In this document: positions 36,459 to 45,662 of the stretch, one piece after another | Position numbering within the stretch: position 1 is the stretch's first letter | How the letters are laid out: each line of letters begins with the position of its first letter | Assembly (NCBI RefSeq): GCF_900177735.1 | Contig: NZ_FXBB01000004.1 | Span: 1 to 64,000 of the forward strand | DNA from: Dethiosulfovibrio salsuginis | Lineage (GTDB): Bacteria > Synergistota > Synergistia > Synergistales > Dethiosulfovibrionaceae | DNA length: 64,000 nucleotides | Direction: 5' to 3' | The notes under the pieces: model-generated | What the model was told of the DNA's origin: nothing | Databases searched by the model: none | What the model saw: only the letters and a program-made list of their open reading frames with translations | Program-made: the position numbers and the translations under genes

Positions 36459-37073
36459 ATGACCGTTATAGTCGATTACGGAGTTGGCAACGTAAACTCC
36501 GTCGCAAATATGATACGGCACGTCGGGGGAGACTGTGAGATTTCCTCCGATCCAGAAAGGATACTTGACGCCCATAAGCTCATATTGCCTGGTGTTGGGG
36601 CCTTCGATGCCGGTATGGGAGCGTTGGAGGAACGGGGGTTAGTGGACGTTTTGTCCAAGGCGGTTTTGGATAGAGCGGTTCCGGTTCTCGGGATATGTCT
36701 TGGGATGCAGCTCATGACCAGGTCCAGCCAAGAGGGGGCACTTCCCGGCCTGGGCTGGATCAACGGGGATGTCCGCAAGTTTTCTTTTGACGATCCGAAG
36801 CTCAAGGTTCCCCACATGGGGTGGAACACCGTGGATATACCAAGGGACAACCCCCTGATAGTGCCGGAGGAGAGACAGAGGTTTTACTTTGTCCATTCCT
36901 ACTACGTGAGCTGTGATAACGAGTCCGACGTTATCGCGAAGTGCAATTATGGCCACGATTTTGTGGCCGCCTTCGCTAGGGACAATGTCTTTGGCGTTCA
37001 ATTTCACCCGGAAAAGAGCCATCGCTTTGGCATGGCTCTACTGAGGCGATTTATGGAGTTCTCCAATGCTTAA
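36459..37073 (+). CDS. HisH-like glutamine amidotransferase of the amidination module
   Basis: A 204-residue class I amidotransferase. The nucleophile lies in LGICLGMQLM (Cys about 80) and the His/Glu pair in FHPEKSHRFG. It is almost as long as the true histidine-pathway HisH. Its partners here are HisF-like and PseA/WbpG-like genes, a trio known to convert an N-acetyl group of a sugar into an acetamidino group, so ammonia supply for that reaction is the likely job. Its last 8 bp overlap the HisF-like gene. Confidence 0.87.
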   Translation: MTVIVDYGVGNVNSVANMIRHVGGDCEISSDPERILDAHKLILPGVGAFDAGMGALEERGLVDVLSKAVLDRAVPVLGICLGMQLMTRSSQEGALPGLGWINGDVRKFSFDDPKLKVPHMGWNTVDIPRDNPLIVPEERQRFYFVHSYYVSCDNESDVIAKCNYGHDFVAAFARDNVFGVQFHPEKSHRFGMALLRRFMEFSNA

Positions 37074-37833
37074 AACAAGAATAATACCCAGCTTACTGTT
37101 ATCAGACGGCGGGCTGGTCAAGACCTGTCGTTTTTCCGATCCTAAGTACGTAGGCGATCCGATCAACGCCATCCGCATCTTCAACGAAAAAGAGGTGGAT
37201 GAGCTGATGGTCCTGGATATCTCCGCTTCCACTAAGGGAAAGGGGCCTGATTACGATCTGATAGAGAGGTTCGCCGGTGAGTGCTTTATGCCCCTTTGTT
37301 ACGGTGGTGGCATATCGAGCCTTGAACAGGCCCGAAGGCTTTTTTCCATGGGAGTCGAAAAGGTTTGCTTGCAGACCGCTGTTTTAGACGACCCATCTTT
37401 GATCAAAGAGATTGCCTCTCGGTACGGAAGCCAGAGCGTGGTGGTCTCCGTGGACGTTAAGAAAAGTTGGCTTGGTAAAAAATGTCTCTACTCTGCGTCG
37501 ACTAAAAAAACGCTGAAAAAGCCCTTTATGGACTATATATCCTCTGCTGTCGGAGCTGGGGCTGGGGAGATACTGTTAAACTCTGTAGACAGGGATGGTA
37601 CTATGTCCGGTATGGACTTGGAGCTTATAACCCAGGTTTCCAGTACTTTCTCCGTTCCGTTGATCGCCTCTGGTGGAGTTGGCAGCATAAAAGACATGAA
37701 AGATGCCGTCGGTGCCGGAGCCAGCGCTGTGGCGGCTGGAGCCTTTTTCGTGTTCCACGGTCCACATAGGGCTGTACTGATAACATACCCAAAGTACGAA
37801 GATCTGGAAAAAGAGTTAGGGGCGATGGATTGA
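37066..37833 (+). CDS. HisF-like cyclase subunit of the amidination module
   Basis: A 255-residue TIM barrel with KTRIIPSLLLSDGGLVK, DELMVLDISAST, CYGGGISSLEQ, DVKKSWLGKK and GEILLNSVDRDGTMSGMD, the recognisable HisF phosphate-site blocks. The N-terminal and C-terminal phosphate motifs are kept, but the setting, with no other his genes nearby and a PP-loop partner next door, fits the sugar-amidination version. It should channel ammonia from the HisH-like subunit to the PseA-like enzyme. Confidence 0.86.
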   Translation: MLKTRIIPSLLLSDGGLVKTCRFSDPKYVGDPINAIRIFNEKEVDELMVLDISASTKGKGPDYDLIERFAGECFMPLCYGGGISSLEQARRLFSMGVEKVCLQTAVLDDPSLIKEIASRYGSQSVVVSVDVKKSWLGKKCLYSASTKKTLKKPFMDYISSAVGAGAGEILLNSVDRDGTMSGMDLELITQVSSTFSVPLIASGGVGSIKDMKDAVGAGASAVAAGAFFVFHGPHRAVLITYPKYEDLEKELGAMD

Positions 37834-37834
37834 G

Positions 37835-38953
37835 ATGGATAAAGACTACAGAATGTGCTCTAGGTGTGTCATGGATACTACCGCTAGGGATATATCTTTC
37901 GACGATAACGGCGTGTGTAACTACTGCACCGAGTTTTTGAGTCGCTCGTCGAAGGTTCTTTTCAAGGAACCTGAGGCTAGAAAAAAAGAGCTTGATGCTT
38001 TCGTAGCTAAAGTAAAAAAAGACGGAAAGGGCAAACCGTACGACTGCATTATCGGTGTCTCCGGCGGGGTGGACAGCTCTTGGGTTTTGGTGAAGGCTAT
38101 AGAGTTAGGGCTAAGACCTCTGGCGGTCCACATGGATAACGGCTGGAACTCCGAGCTGGCCCAGAACAATATCTCGAACCTTGTCCAGAAACTTGGCGTG
38201 GACTTATATACTCACGTCATAAATTGGGAAGAGTATAAAGGACTGATGCAGGCCTTTTTTGACGCCGATGTCATAGACATAGAGTTGCTCTATGATAACG
38301 CAATGTTGGCCGTTAACTACAGAATGGCCGCTAAATACGGCATAAAGCATATACTGTCCGGCTCCAACCAGGCTACAGAGGGCATGAGAATGCCTGATGG
38401 CTGGAATTGGCTCAAGTTTGATAAGAAAAATATAAAATCAATTGTTGCGGAGTTTAACGGCCCCTCTCTGATAACATTTCCTGCGATAGGCACAGTGGAT
38501 TTTATAATTAAAAAAATATTCAACAGAATAAAATGGGAGTCGCTTTTAAACAGTATTGATTACAATAAATTCAGTGCTATGAGCACTCTTCAGCGGGATT
38601 TTGATTATAAACCCTACCCCTATAAACACTATGAGTCTGTTTTTACTAGATTTTATCAAGGATACATTCTTCCTAGTAAATTTGGTGTGGATAAGAGAAA
38701 GATACATCTTAGCATACTTATCTTAAGCGGTCAGATGTCAAGAGTAGATGCAATTAAAGATTTGGAGGGGATTGCTTACCCCTCAGAGAAAGATCTTCAG
38801 GATGATATAGGTTATTTCCTTAAGAAGATGTGCTGGTCAAAAAATCAACTTGACGAGTATCTTTCTAGACCGGAAAAATCGCATCTCATTTATCCTTCGG
38901 AAAAGCCCTTTTTTGACTTTTTTTCTAGAGTTTACAAAAAAATATTTTTTTAG
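37835..38953 (+). CDS. PseA/WbpG-like N-acetyl sugar amidotransferase
   Basis: A 372-residue PP-loop enzyme. The N terminus has a zinc-ribbon-like pair of cysteine motifs (MCSRCVMDTT and CNYCTEF). The ATP-binding loop is IIGVSGGVDSSW, and HMDNGWNSELAQNN follows. WbpG and PseA use ammonia from HisH/HisF partners to turn an acetamido group into an acetamidino group. Targets available here are legionaminic acid and the diacetamido-uronic acid. From about base 38400 the gene becomes clearly AT-rich while the frame stays intact, hinting at a recombination joint or a different origin for the last third. Confidence 0.87.
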   Translation: MDKDYRMCSRCVMDTTARDISFDDNGVCNYCTEFLSRSSKVLFKEPEARKKELDAFVAKVKKDGKGKPYDCIIGVSGGVDSSWVLVKAIELGLRPLAVHMDNGWNSELAQNNISNLVQKLGVDLYTHVINWEEYKGLMQAFFDADVIDIELLYDNAMLAVNYRMAAKYGIKHILSGSNQATEGMRMPDGWNWLKFDKKNIKSIVAEFNGPSLITFPAIGTVDFIIKKIFNRIKWESLLNSIDYNKFSAMSTLQRDFDYKPYPYKHYESVFTRFYQGYILPSKFGVDKRKIHLSILILSGQMSRVDAIKDLEGIAYPSEKDLQDDIGYFLKKMCWSKNQLDEYLSRPEKSHLIYPSEKPFFDFFSRVYKKIFF

Positions 38954-38978
38954 TCTTGATTTGTTCTTTTTGATTAGT

Positions 38979-40073
38979 CTACATGTGAGCATAAAAACTT
39001 AATAGCTTTTCCCGTTCTCCTTCCCAGTTATAAGTGGATTGGGTTGCCTTTTTCCCCCTTCGCCCCATTGCGTCCGATTTTTTGGGGTTGTCTAGTATCC
39101 AGTTTATCGCTTCTCCTATATGCTTAGGATTTAACGGGTTTACGCATATTCCACATTTTATGGGGAGAACTATGTCCCTCCATAACGGGAAAGAGGATGC
39201 TATTACAGGGAGTCCTGCTGCCATGTATTCAAAAAGTTTTATCGGGAGAGCATCGACGTAGTTTATGGTTGGCCTTAACACCACTAGCCCTGCTCTTGAT
39301 AGGGATAAAATATCCTTTATCTTATCTCTGTCACAGAATCCAAGGTCAACGATTTTTTTCCAGCCAGGGAGGGTTTGGGCCAGGTCTTTTTCTTCTTTGC
39401 TTAAAAAAACTCCGGCGAGAAGGAGTTTGCCGTCTACGTATTCCATAGCCTTTATCATCTCAAAGAGTCCACGAACAGCTGATAACCCGCCTATATAACA
39501 GACAAACCTTTCTTTGCTGGATGGGTGTTGGATATCCCCTAGCTCCTCTAATATTGGGAAATTATTTACATTCTCAGTTAAGGGGTTTGTTTTGATGAAT
39601 CTTTTTTTTATGAATGGTGTTGCTGCAACAACTCCGCTAACCTTTTTTGCATAGTAATTTTCCGTCTTTTCTGTTGCGAGCGAGATAAGCTTCCGAAAGA
39701 ATGGGTGAATCCAGTTTTTGCTTAAAATTTGTCGAGGGACGTCCTCGTGTGCATCATATATTAGTTTCCCGTGTTTCATTAGTTTTTTTGAGAAAAGCAG
39801 CAATTCAGGGTCGTGTATGTGGTAAATATCGGCCTTGGTCTCTATGGCTTTATCCACTACGTCAGAAGTAGTTTTCAGTATTCGCCGATATCTGCTCTTC
39901 TCTTTTGCTCCCGCATCGATGATGGAAACGTTGTTTTTGTTTTCATGACCTTTTCCATCGGCTACTATTAGCGAGACTTTGTAGCCATTTTGAGCGAGGG
40001 AGGAACATTCTTTTATGAAGATTCTTATGTCCTCTCTCGGGTGTGCTGAGGTGATATGGGTTACTTTTTTCAT
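38979..40073 (-). CDS. Family 4 glycosyltransferase
   Basis: A 364-residue GT-B enzyme. It begins KKVTHITSAHPREDIRIF, with IYHIHDPELL and YDAHEDVP in the first domain. YIGGLSAVRGLFEMIKAME and the donor-site region PIKLFEYMAAGLPVIAS (the EX7E-like part) lie in the second. It should act on a lipid-linked glycan at the cytoplasmic membrane face. Its ATG overlaps the stop of the preceding gene (ATGA). The gene is AT-rich compared with the bacillosamine genes further upstream. It converges with the amidotransferase gene, only 25 bp away; no clear terminator is seen between them. Confidence 0.88.
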   Translation of the reverse strand: MKKVTHITSAHPREDIRIFIKECSSLAQNGYKVSLIVADGKGHENKNNVSIIDAGAKEKSRYRRILKTTSDVVDKAIETKADIYHIHDPELLLFSKKLMKHGKLIYDAHEDVPRQILSKNWIHPFFRKLISLATEKTENYYAKKVSGVVAATPFIKKRFIKTNPLTENVNNFPILEELGDIQHPSSKERFVCYIGGLSAVRGLFEMIKAMEYVDGKLLLAGVFLSKEEKDLAQTLPGWKKIVDLGFCDRDKIKDILSLSRAGLVVLRPTINYVDALPIKLFEYMAAGLPVIASSFPLWRDIVLPIKCGICVNPLNPKHIGEAINWILDNPKKSDAMGRRGKKATQSTYNWEGEREKLLSFYAHM

Positions 40074-41377
40074 CGGATGTTGCCGTCGAAGACCGGTGAT
40101 TTTAGTCTTGAGCGAGACGGCTCTCCCTCCTTTTTTAGGGTAATTTGAGTATTTGTCTTTGCTATTTTCACAAGTCTTATGTCTAGTTTTTTAGCGAGGG
40201 TACTCCATTCATAGTTTTTTTCCCCATATATCCTTCCCTTTTCACCCATCTTAATAAGCTCGGATCTAGTTGCCTTTGAAATATTTCGTAGCAGGGCAGG
40301 TAGTTCTTTTAGTGAATTTACTTTGAATCCTGCGTGAGATTGATCTAGTGGGTTTGCTGCGCACCTCCCTATCATGGCGATAGGTTTTCCTGCTTTATGA
40401 TAATCCGCTATTTTGTTGAGGCTTATTCCGTACCTGTAAATTGGTGATGGTTGAAGCATTACTAGTAATACATCGAAATTGGAAAGTTTCTCGGATAAGA
40501 TCTTTTTGGGAACCGGGTTGTGGAAGACCATGTTTAAATTTAGCTTAGCAGCCAGCCTTTTTATTTCTTCCTTTTGAGGGCCGTCTCCTATGATATGGAA
40601 CTGAAAAGATCTGACTATTTCCTTAGGAGTTTTCTTTAGGCCCTTCATCAATTCTAGTACGCCGTTTGCTTCTCCTAAGCTACCAGAGTAGCCTATTTTT
40701 ATAGGTGAAGATATATTTTTATTTAGGGTGTTTTTTTGAGAAAAAACGAGATCGCTTCCGTTTGTTATCCATAGAAATTTGCCCTCTGGTAAGTGGAATT
40801 TGGATTTGTAGTAGGTTTTCATCAGTGGGGCGGTTGTAATTATAGTCGAAGATGACTTTGACAGGACTTTGTCTAGCAGGCTAAAGAAGATAACAATAGG
40901 GTGTCGGGAGGGTATTTTCCCAAGTTCTACCAATGTTAGTGGCCAGAGATCCCTTACCTCGTATATAAAAGGGACCTTGTGTATTTTCGCCAATATCAAT
41001 CCTGCCAATGCCGCCAAAGGATGGACGGTGGATCCGATTATCACGTCAGGTCTTTTTAGTGTGGGGGTATTCTTTAGCTTCGATATAGTTTTTAGCATAA
41101 AAATAATCATACTCCATACTCGTCCTAGCGAACTACTGCCCTTGTATTTAGGCGTCGGGATGCTGTAAAAAAGAACCCCGTTGTATTTTGTTTTTATAGG
41201 GTTATGGATATGTTTTTTCTCTTTGAAGGGTAGCATAGGACCTAGATGATCAAATGTTCCGTTAATTATGGTCGTGTTGTGTCCTAGCTTCTTTAATTCC
41301 TTGGCGAGGTTGTAGTGTCGAGTGCCTCCTGGGACTATAGGTAGGCGAGCATGATGGTTTATCCACCATATCTCCAT
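40070..41377 (-). CDS. Family 4 glycosyltransferase (WbuB-like)
   Basis: A 435-residue GT-B enzyme starting MEIWWINHHARLPIVPGGTR, with VPFIYEVRDLWPLTL and ITNGSDL at the domain boundary and GYSGSLGEANGVLELMKG at the start of the donor domain. ISLNKIADYHKAGKPI is the donor-binding loop. The family includes fucosaminyl- and bacillosaminyl-primed transferases, so it may add the second sugar after the PglC-like enzyme. The ATG at 41377 has a GGGGAG ribosome site; the open frame reaches further upstream but there it is only a shadow of the acetyltransferase gene. AT-rich, unlike the next genes upstream. Confidence 0.86.
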   Translation of the reverse strand: MEIWWINHHARLPIVPGGTRHYNLAKELKKLGHNTTIINGTFDHLGPMLPFKEKKHIHNPIKTKYNGVLFYSIPTPKYKGSSSLGRVWSMIIFMLKTISKLKNTPTLKRPDVIIGSTVHPLAALAGLILAKIHKVPFIYEVRDLWPLTLVELGKIPSRHPIVIFFSLLDKVLSKSSSTIITTAPLMKTYYKSKFHLPEGKFLWITNGSDLVFSQKNTLNKNISSPIKIGYSGSLGEANGVLELMKGLKKTPKEIVRSFQFHIIGDGPQKEEIKRLAAKLNLNMVFHNPVPKKILSEKLSNFDVLLVMLQPSPIYRYGISLNKIADYHKAGKPIAMIGRCAANPLDQSHAGFKVNSLKELPALLRNISKATRSELIKMGEKGRIYGEKNYEWSTLAKKLDIRLVKIAKTNTQITLKKEGEPSRSRLKSPVFDGNIR

Positions 41378-41400
41378 TTTTCGATTCTCCCCTCTCTGGG

Positions 41401-42036
41401 CTATCTGTTTCTCTTGCTGGGAAGTGCGGTAATTTCTTTTGCCGGAACCCCAACGGCCACGGCGTTTCCCGGCAGGTCCGCTATCACCGCTCCGCCAGCT
41501 CCTACGGTGGTCCAGGGGCCTACGGTGGTTCCTGGGACGGCGCAGCTCCCTATGCCCATGAAGGCCCCCCTGCGGAGTGATACGTTTCCAGCTAGGTGAC
41601 ACCCTGGAGCTATGTGGACGAAGTCCTCCAGCACGCAGTCGTGGTCCACCGTGGCACCGGTGTTTATTATGACGTGGTTTCCGACGGTGGAGTCGGGCTG
41701 TACCACCGCTCCGGCGAATATGGCCGTGCCTGGTCCGATCTTTACGGAGCCGTCTATCACGGCAGATGGGTGTATGGCGCTTATCCATTCGACCTCGTCG
41801 AGCCTGGTGGCGATCTTTTCCCTGATGTGGTTTATGCCTATGGCTATTATGGCTTTGGGGTTCTTTTTCCCCCTCAGGCTGTCTATGGGGCCAGTTACTT
41901 CAACCCCTGACAGATAGGAACCCCACAGAGATCTATCGTCGTCTAAAACCGCCTCGACCTCCAGGCCCATGGCCCTGATGGTAGAGATAACCACCTTGCC
42001 GTGTCCACCGGCTCCTAGGACGTATATTCCGCTCAT
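41401..42036 (-). CDS. PglD-like UDP-amino-sugar N-acetyltransferase
   Basis: A 211-residue enzyme beginning [19 protein letters not shown], with an N-terminal nucleotide-sugar-binding fold and a C-terminal beta-helix ([20 protein letters not shown], then [17 protein letters not shown]). It should acetylate the 4-amino group to give UDP-diacetylbacillosamine. The ATG overlaps the stop of the sugar transferase gene by 4 bp. Gene order aminotransferase, transferase, acetyltransferase is that of a bacillosamine module, lacking only its dehydratase. Confidence 0.86.
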   Translation of the reverse strand: MSGIYVLGAGGHGKVVISTIRAMGLEVEAVLDDDRSLWGSYLSGVEVTGPIDSLRGKKNPKAIIAIGINHIREKIATRLDEVEWISAIHPSAVIDGSVKIGPGTAIFAGAVVQPDSTVGNHVIINTGATVDHDCVLEDFVHIAPGCHLAGNVSLRRGAFMGIGSCAVPGTTVGPWTTVGAGGAVIADLPGNAVAVGVPAKEITALPSKRNR

Positions 42037-42653
42037 CTTTTGCCCTCGAAGGGCGGCATGGTGGCGTGGCCTCCTGAGCTTATGCCCTGCCTTTTGAACA
42101 CCGCTCCCACCGTTTTTGCCAGTATCCTCAGGTCCAGCTCGATGGACCAGTTGTCCACGTACCATACGTCTAGGGCGAATTTCTCCTCCCAGGAGAGGGC
42201 GTTTCTGCCGTTGACCTGGGCCCAGCCGGTTATCCCGGGTCGAACACGGTGTCGTCTGGCCTGCTCTTTGCTGTAGAGGGGCAGGTATTCCATCAGGAGG
42301 GGCCTTGGGCCAACCAGGCTCATGTCGCCTTTAAGGACGTTCAGCAGCTCCGGCAGTTCGTCCAGGCTGGTGCTCCTCAGGAGCTTGCCGAAGGCGGTGA
42401 GCCTTATCTCGTCGGGCAGGAGGTCGCCTTTTTTGTCCCTGCCGTCGGTCATGGTCCTAAACTTGAGCATATAGAAGGGCTTTCCGTTCAGCCCCGGTCG
42501 CTTCTGCCGAAACAGCACAGGCCGCCCCAGCTTAACGGCCACTGCCAGGGCGGTACACAGTAGGACCGGCGACAGGGCAACCAGTCCCATCAACGATAGA
42601 ACGACGTCCAAAGCCCTCTTGAACGGATCTTTCAAAGAGCGGTGTCTTTTCAC
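42033..42653 (-). CDS. PglC-like monotopic phosphoglycosyl transferase
   Basis: A 206-residue minimal initiating transferase. One re-entrant hydrophobic helix ([20 protein letters not shown]) is followed by [48 protein letters not shown] and [14 protein letters not shown]. It should place a diacetylbacillosamine phosphate on undecaprenyl phosphate. Together with the larger WbaP-type enzyme at 5652 this gives two priming enzymes in the window, consistent with two separate glycans. It overlaps the aminotransferase stop by 4 bp. Confidence 0.9.
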   Translation of the reverse strand: MKRHRSLKDPFKRALDVVLSLMGLVALSPVLLCTALAVAVKLGRPVLFRQKRPGLNGKPFYMLKFRTMTDGRDKKGDLLPDEIRLTAFGKLLRSTSLDELPELLNVLKGDMSLVGPRPLLMEYLPLYSKEQARRHRVRPGITGWAQVNGRNALSWEEKFALDVWYVDNWSIELDLRILAKTVGAVFKRQGISSGGHATMPPFEGKR

Positions 42654-43798
42654 CTTTTAAGGGTGTCCTTTACGGTCTGTATGACCCTGTTCTGCTGCTC
42701 TTCGGTCATGGCCGTTCCTGAGGGGAGGCATAGGCCGTTTTGGAAGAGCCTGTCGCTGACGGTGTCTCCTTCGCCGTGGGAGGCGTAGCCACAGCCTTCG
42801 AAGACCGGCTGTAGGTGCATGGGCTTCCATACAGGGCGGCTCTCGATGTTTTCCTCCGCCAGGGCCTTCAGGACGTCCATGGCCGATACGCCCGCTTTCT
42901 CTGGGTCTATGGTCAGGGAGGTTAGCCACATGGAGGATCGGCATCCCTCTGTCTCGGGCATTAACTTAAATCCAGGAAGATTCCCTAGGGCCTCTCTGTA
43001 TCGGTCGTATATGGCCCTTTTAGCCTCGACCCGCTCCTCCAGATGGAGCATCTGTCCCCTGCCTATGGCGGCAAGGACGTTGCTCATTCTGTAGTTGTAG
43101 CCTATCTCGGTGTGCTGATACCACGGGGCCTGGTCCCTGGCCTGGGTCGCCCAGAAGAAGGCTTTGTCCCTGGATTCCTGGTCGTCCATGAGGAGCATTC
43201 CTCCGCCGGAGGTGGTTATTATCTTGTTGCCGTTGTAGGACAACACCGAGTAACGGCCGAAGTTGCCGCATTTTTTGCCCCGGTAGTCCGCTCCCAGTGC
43301 CTCCGCCGAGTCCTCCAGAACCGGTATGTCGTGGCGATCGAAAATGGGCATGAGCTCGTCCCACTTCGGGGCCTGTCCGTAGAGCTCCGCCACTATGGCC
43401 GCTTTGGCGGTCTTGCCCTGGGAGGCTAGGTCCTCTATGGCTCTGTTTAGGGCCTGAGGGGACATGTTCCAGGTGTCCTCGTCGGAGTCGACGAAGTAGG
43501 GTTCGGCACCTAGGAACTTGACCGGAGTCACCGAGGCTATGAAGGTCAGGGAGGAGCAGAGGACTATATCTCCAGGCCCCACTCCCAGTAGCCTGAGCCC
43601 CAGGTGAAGGGCGGCGGTGCCGGAGCTGAGGGCCAGGGCCTTGGGCCTTCCTATGTAGTCGCAGGTTTCTTCCTCGAAATGGTCCACCTGAGGACCTAGA
43701 GGGGCTATCCAGCCCGAGTCGAAGGCCTGGTGTACGAATTTAAGCTCGTCTCCGCTCATGTGAGGAGGCGAGAGTATTATCCTTTCCTTGTCTGCCAT
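42650..43798 (-). CDS. PglE-like sugar aminotransferase (DegT/DnrJ/EryC1 family)
   Basis: A 382-residue PLP enzyme. [19 protein letters not shown] binds the cofactor phosphate, [13 protein letters not shown] the ring, and the Schiff-base lysine is in [32 protein letters not shown] completes the family pattern. It should aminate C4 of a UDP-4-keto-6-deoxy sugar for bacillosamine. It is the only sugar aminotransferase in the window, although the WbpB-type and LegB-type products each also need one. Confidence 0.9.
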   Translation of the reverse strand: MADKERIILSPPHMSGDELKFVHQAFDSGWIAPLGPQVDHFEEETCDYIGRPKALALSSGTAALHLGLRLLGVGPGDIVLCSSLTFIASVTPVKFLGAEPYFVDSDEDTWNMSPQALNRAIEDLASQGKTAKAAIVAELYGQAPKWDELMPIFDRHDIPVLEDSAEALGADYRGKKCGNFGRYSVLSYNGNKIITTSGGGMLLMDDQESRDKAFFWATQARDQAPWYQHTEIGYNYRMSNVLAAIGRGQMLHLEERVEAKRAIYDRYREALGNLPGFKLMPETEGCRSSMWLTSLTIDPEKAGVSAMDVLKALAEENIESRPVWKPMHLQPVFEGCGYASHGEGDTVSDRLFQNGLCLPSGTAMTEEQQNRVIQTVKDTLKR

Positions 43799-43844
43799 GA
43801 AGCCACCTTCTTAAAAGGGATTGTGTTAGCTATCGATTATTCTA

Positions 43845-44108
43845 TCACGCTTTTACGTCCAGGTGACCGTGGATGACTATCGGTCTGCTGGGAGGGGGAG
43901 CGACTTTTTTGTCTTCCTTTTCCTCCGGTTCCTGTTCGTCTTTTTCCTGCTCCTGGGGCTCATCTTCGTGCCCTTTTTGCATCTGCTGTTCCAGTTCCTC
44001 CTGCCAGTCCCTGTTTCCCTCTCTTCCGTCTTTTTCCCGTCTCTCAACCTTTCTCATCTTTACCGGAGCCACCGATCCCACCGGCGCTACTTTTCCGAAG
44101 TCGCTCAT
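43845..44108 (-). CDS. Small acidic hydrophilic protein, unknown
   Basis: An 87-residue product with AGGAGGGG before the ATG. It starts MSDFGKVAPVGSVAPVKM, then becomes a charged Glu/Gln/Lys-rich segment (about residues 23-70) and ends with the proline patch VAPPPSRPIVIHGHLDVKA. No signal peptide or membrane segment. It is 46 bp ahead of the aminotransferase on the same strand. I do not recognise it; the strong ribosome site is the best evidence that it is real. Confidence 0.6.
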   Translation of the reverse strand: MSDFGKVAPVGSVAPVKMRKVERREKDGREGNRDWQEELEQQMQKGHEDEPQEQEKDEQEPEEKEDKKVAPPPSRPIVIHGHLDVKA

Positions 44109-44202
44109 CTCTACCCCTCCTCTTTACAGGTCTTTTTTATTTCATCGTCTGCTTTGTGGCTGAACTGTAGTTGCCCAGTTTAGTTTATCTCGGTTCACGG
44201 AT

Positions 44203-44221
44203 TCAGATATTTTGTATCTGA
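44203..44221. promoter_or_regulatory. Inverted repeat upstream of the arginine deiminase promoter
   Basis: TCAGATA-ttttg-TATCTGA, a perfect 7-bp dyad, 20 bp before the -35 box. It is an activator or repressor site candidate. Confidence 0.4.
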
Positions 44222-44241
44222 GATCAGAGGTTGTTTCGGTA

Positions 44242-44271
44242 TTGACAAGGGTTTTTTGCTGGCCTTATATT
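44242..44271 (+). promoter_or_regulatory. Promoter of the arginine deiminase gene
   Basis: A perfect -35 box TTGACA (44242-44247) and TATATT (44266-44271) are 18 bp apart. Transcription from about 44278 would give an 80-nt leader. Confidence 0.65.
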
Positions 44272-44284
44272 TTGCGGTCTTTTG

Positions 44285-44304
44285 TGTCAATAAACCTATT
44301 GACA
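44285..44304. promoter_or_regulatory. Perfect palindromic operator candidate in the arginine deiminase leader
   Basis: TGTCAATA-aacc-TATTGACA is an exact 8-bp dyad with a 4-bp spacer, just downstream of the predicted start of transcription. A bound repressor there would block the promoter. The right half also supplies a TTGACA that might serve a second, weaker promoter. Confidence 0.55.
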
Positions 44305-44358
44305 TGCCGAGTTTATAAGGTAGACTTTCTATATAAAACTAGGCTAGGAGGTTTTTTG

Positions 44359-45588
44359 ATGAGACAGTCACCGCTGAAGGTAACTTCCGAGATAGGCCGA
44401 CTCCGTTCGGTGTTGCTCCACAGACCTGGTAGAGAGATTGAGAACCTCACCCCCGACCTTATGTCCCGGCTGCTTTTCGACGATATACCCTATCTGGAGG
44501 TGGCTAGACAGGAACACGACGCCTTCGCCAAGATCCTCACCGATAAGGGCGTCGAGGTGCTTTACCTTGAAAACCTCATAGCCGAGGCTATCGTGGACGA
44601 CGAGATTAAAAAGAACTTCGTCGACGAGTTTCTGTCCGAGGCTGGAATACCGGGCAAGGGAACCAGGGATAACCTGAGGGATTTCTTTTTGAGCCTGGAT
44701 CCCCGCTCTATGGTGGACTGGATGATGTCCGGCGTCCGTCGGTCGGAGCTTAAAGGTAAAGGGGACCATCCCCTTTCCCTTGCTGACAGGTTGGACAGCC
44801 ATAACCTTTTCGCCGTCGATCCTCTGCCTAATCTCTACTTTACCAGAGATCCCTTCGCGACCATAGGCACCGGAATAACCTTAAACCACATGAGGACGGA
44901 AACCAGAAACCGCGAGACTCTGTTCGCCAAGTATATCTTCGAGTATCACCCCAGGTTCAAGGACTGTGCCATTCCCTTCTGGTTCGACCGGGACGAAAAG
45001 ACCTCTCTGGAGGGAGGGGACGAGCTTATCCTGAGCCCCGAGGTTCTCGCCATTGGGGTGTCCCAGAGGACCGACGCGGCGTCGGTGGAGACTTTCGCAA
45101 ACAGGATACTCCGGGAGGACGAAAGTTTTAAGACGGTTTTAGCCTTCAACATCCCCAAAAAGAGGGCCTTTATGCACTTGGACACTGTGTTCACCATGGT
45201 GGATCGGGATAAGTTCACCATCCACCCGGAGATAGAGGGGCCGTTGCAGGTTTTCTCCATCACCAGAGGTGCTAAGGGGCTGGAGATAGAGGAGATGACC
45301 GCCACCCTGGAGGAGATCCTTAAGTCCACCTTGGGCCTGGACGACGTGACCTTGATCCGCTGTGCCGGAGGAGATCCCATAGACGCCCCCAGGGAGCAGT
45401 GGAACGACGGGTCCAATACCCTGGCCATAGCCCCCGGCGAGGTGGTGGTCTATTCCAGAAACCACTCCACCAATCGGCTGTTGCAGGAGTACGGAATAGT
45501 GACCCACACTATGCCCAGCTCGGAGCTGTCCAGGGGCCGTGGGGGCCCTCGTTGTATGAGCATGCCTTTGGTGAGGGACGAACTTTAG
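44359..45588 (+). CDS. arcA: Arginine deiminase
   Basis: A 409-residue enzyme hydrolysing arginine to citrulline and ammonia, first step of the ATP-yielding deiminase pathway. The start has AGGAGG and the sequence [50 protein letters not shown] and the catalytic cysteine near the end in [12 protein letters not shown] are all in place. Upstream in-frame codons are the promoter region and not coding. ArcB and ArcC partners are not in this window; the next gene is a RocB-like hydrolase. Confidence 0.95.
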   Translation: MRQSPLKVTSEIGRLRSVLLHRPGREIENLTPDLMSRLLFDDIPYLEVARQEHDAFAKILTDKGVEVLYLENLIAEAIVDDEIKKNFVDEFLSEAGIPGKGTRDNLRDFFLSLDPRSMVDWMMSGVRRSELKGKGDHPLSLADRLDSHNLFAVDPLPNLYFTRDPFATIGTGITLNHMRTETRNRETLFAKYIFEYHPRFKDCAIPFWFDRDEKTSLEGGDELILSPEVLAIGVSQRTDAASVETFANRILREDESFKTVLAFNIPKKRAFMHLDTVFTMVDRDKFTIHPEIEGPLQVFSITRGAKGLEIEEMTATLEEILKSTLGLDDVTLIRCAGGDPIDAPREQWNDGSNTLAIAPGEVVVYSRNHSTNRLLQEYGIVTHTMPSSELSRGRGGPRCMSMPLVRDEL

Positions 45589-45596
45589 TTTTTGTT

Positions 45597-45624
45597 TTGA
45601 TGGTCTGCGTTTTTTTAGTATAAT
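45597..45624 (+). promoter_or_regulatory. Candidate promoter of the RocB-like gene
   Basis: TTGATG (45597-45602) and a perfect TATAAT (45619-45624) are 16 bp apart, in the 74-bp gap after arcA. Confidence 0.5.
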
Positions 45625-45662
45625 TCGTTCAGATGGAAGGATTTCCGAAGGAGGTTTTCCTG

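Noticed and set aside
36459-37833. Histidine biosynthesis operon
   Set aside because: Only HisH and HisF homologues are present, directly before a PseA/WbpG-like gene and with no other his genes, which fits sugar amidination better.
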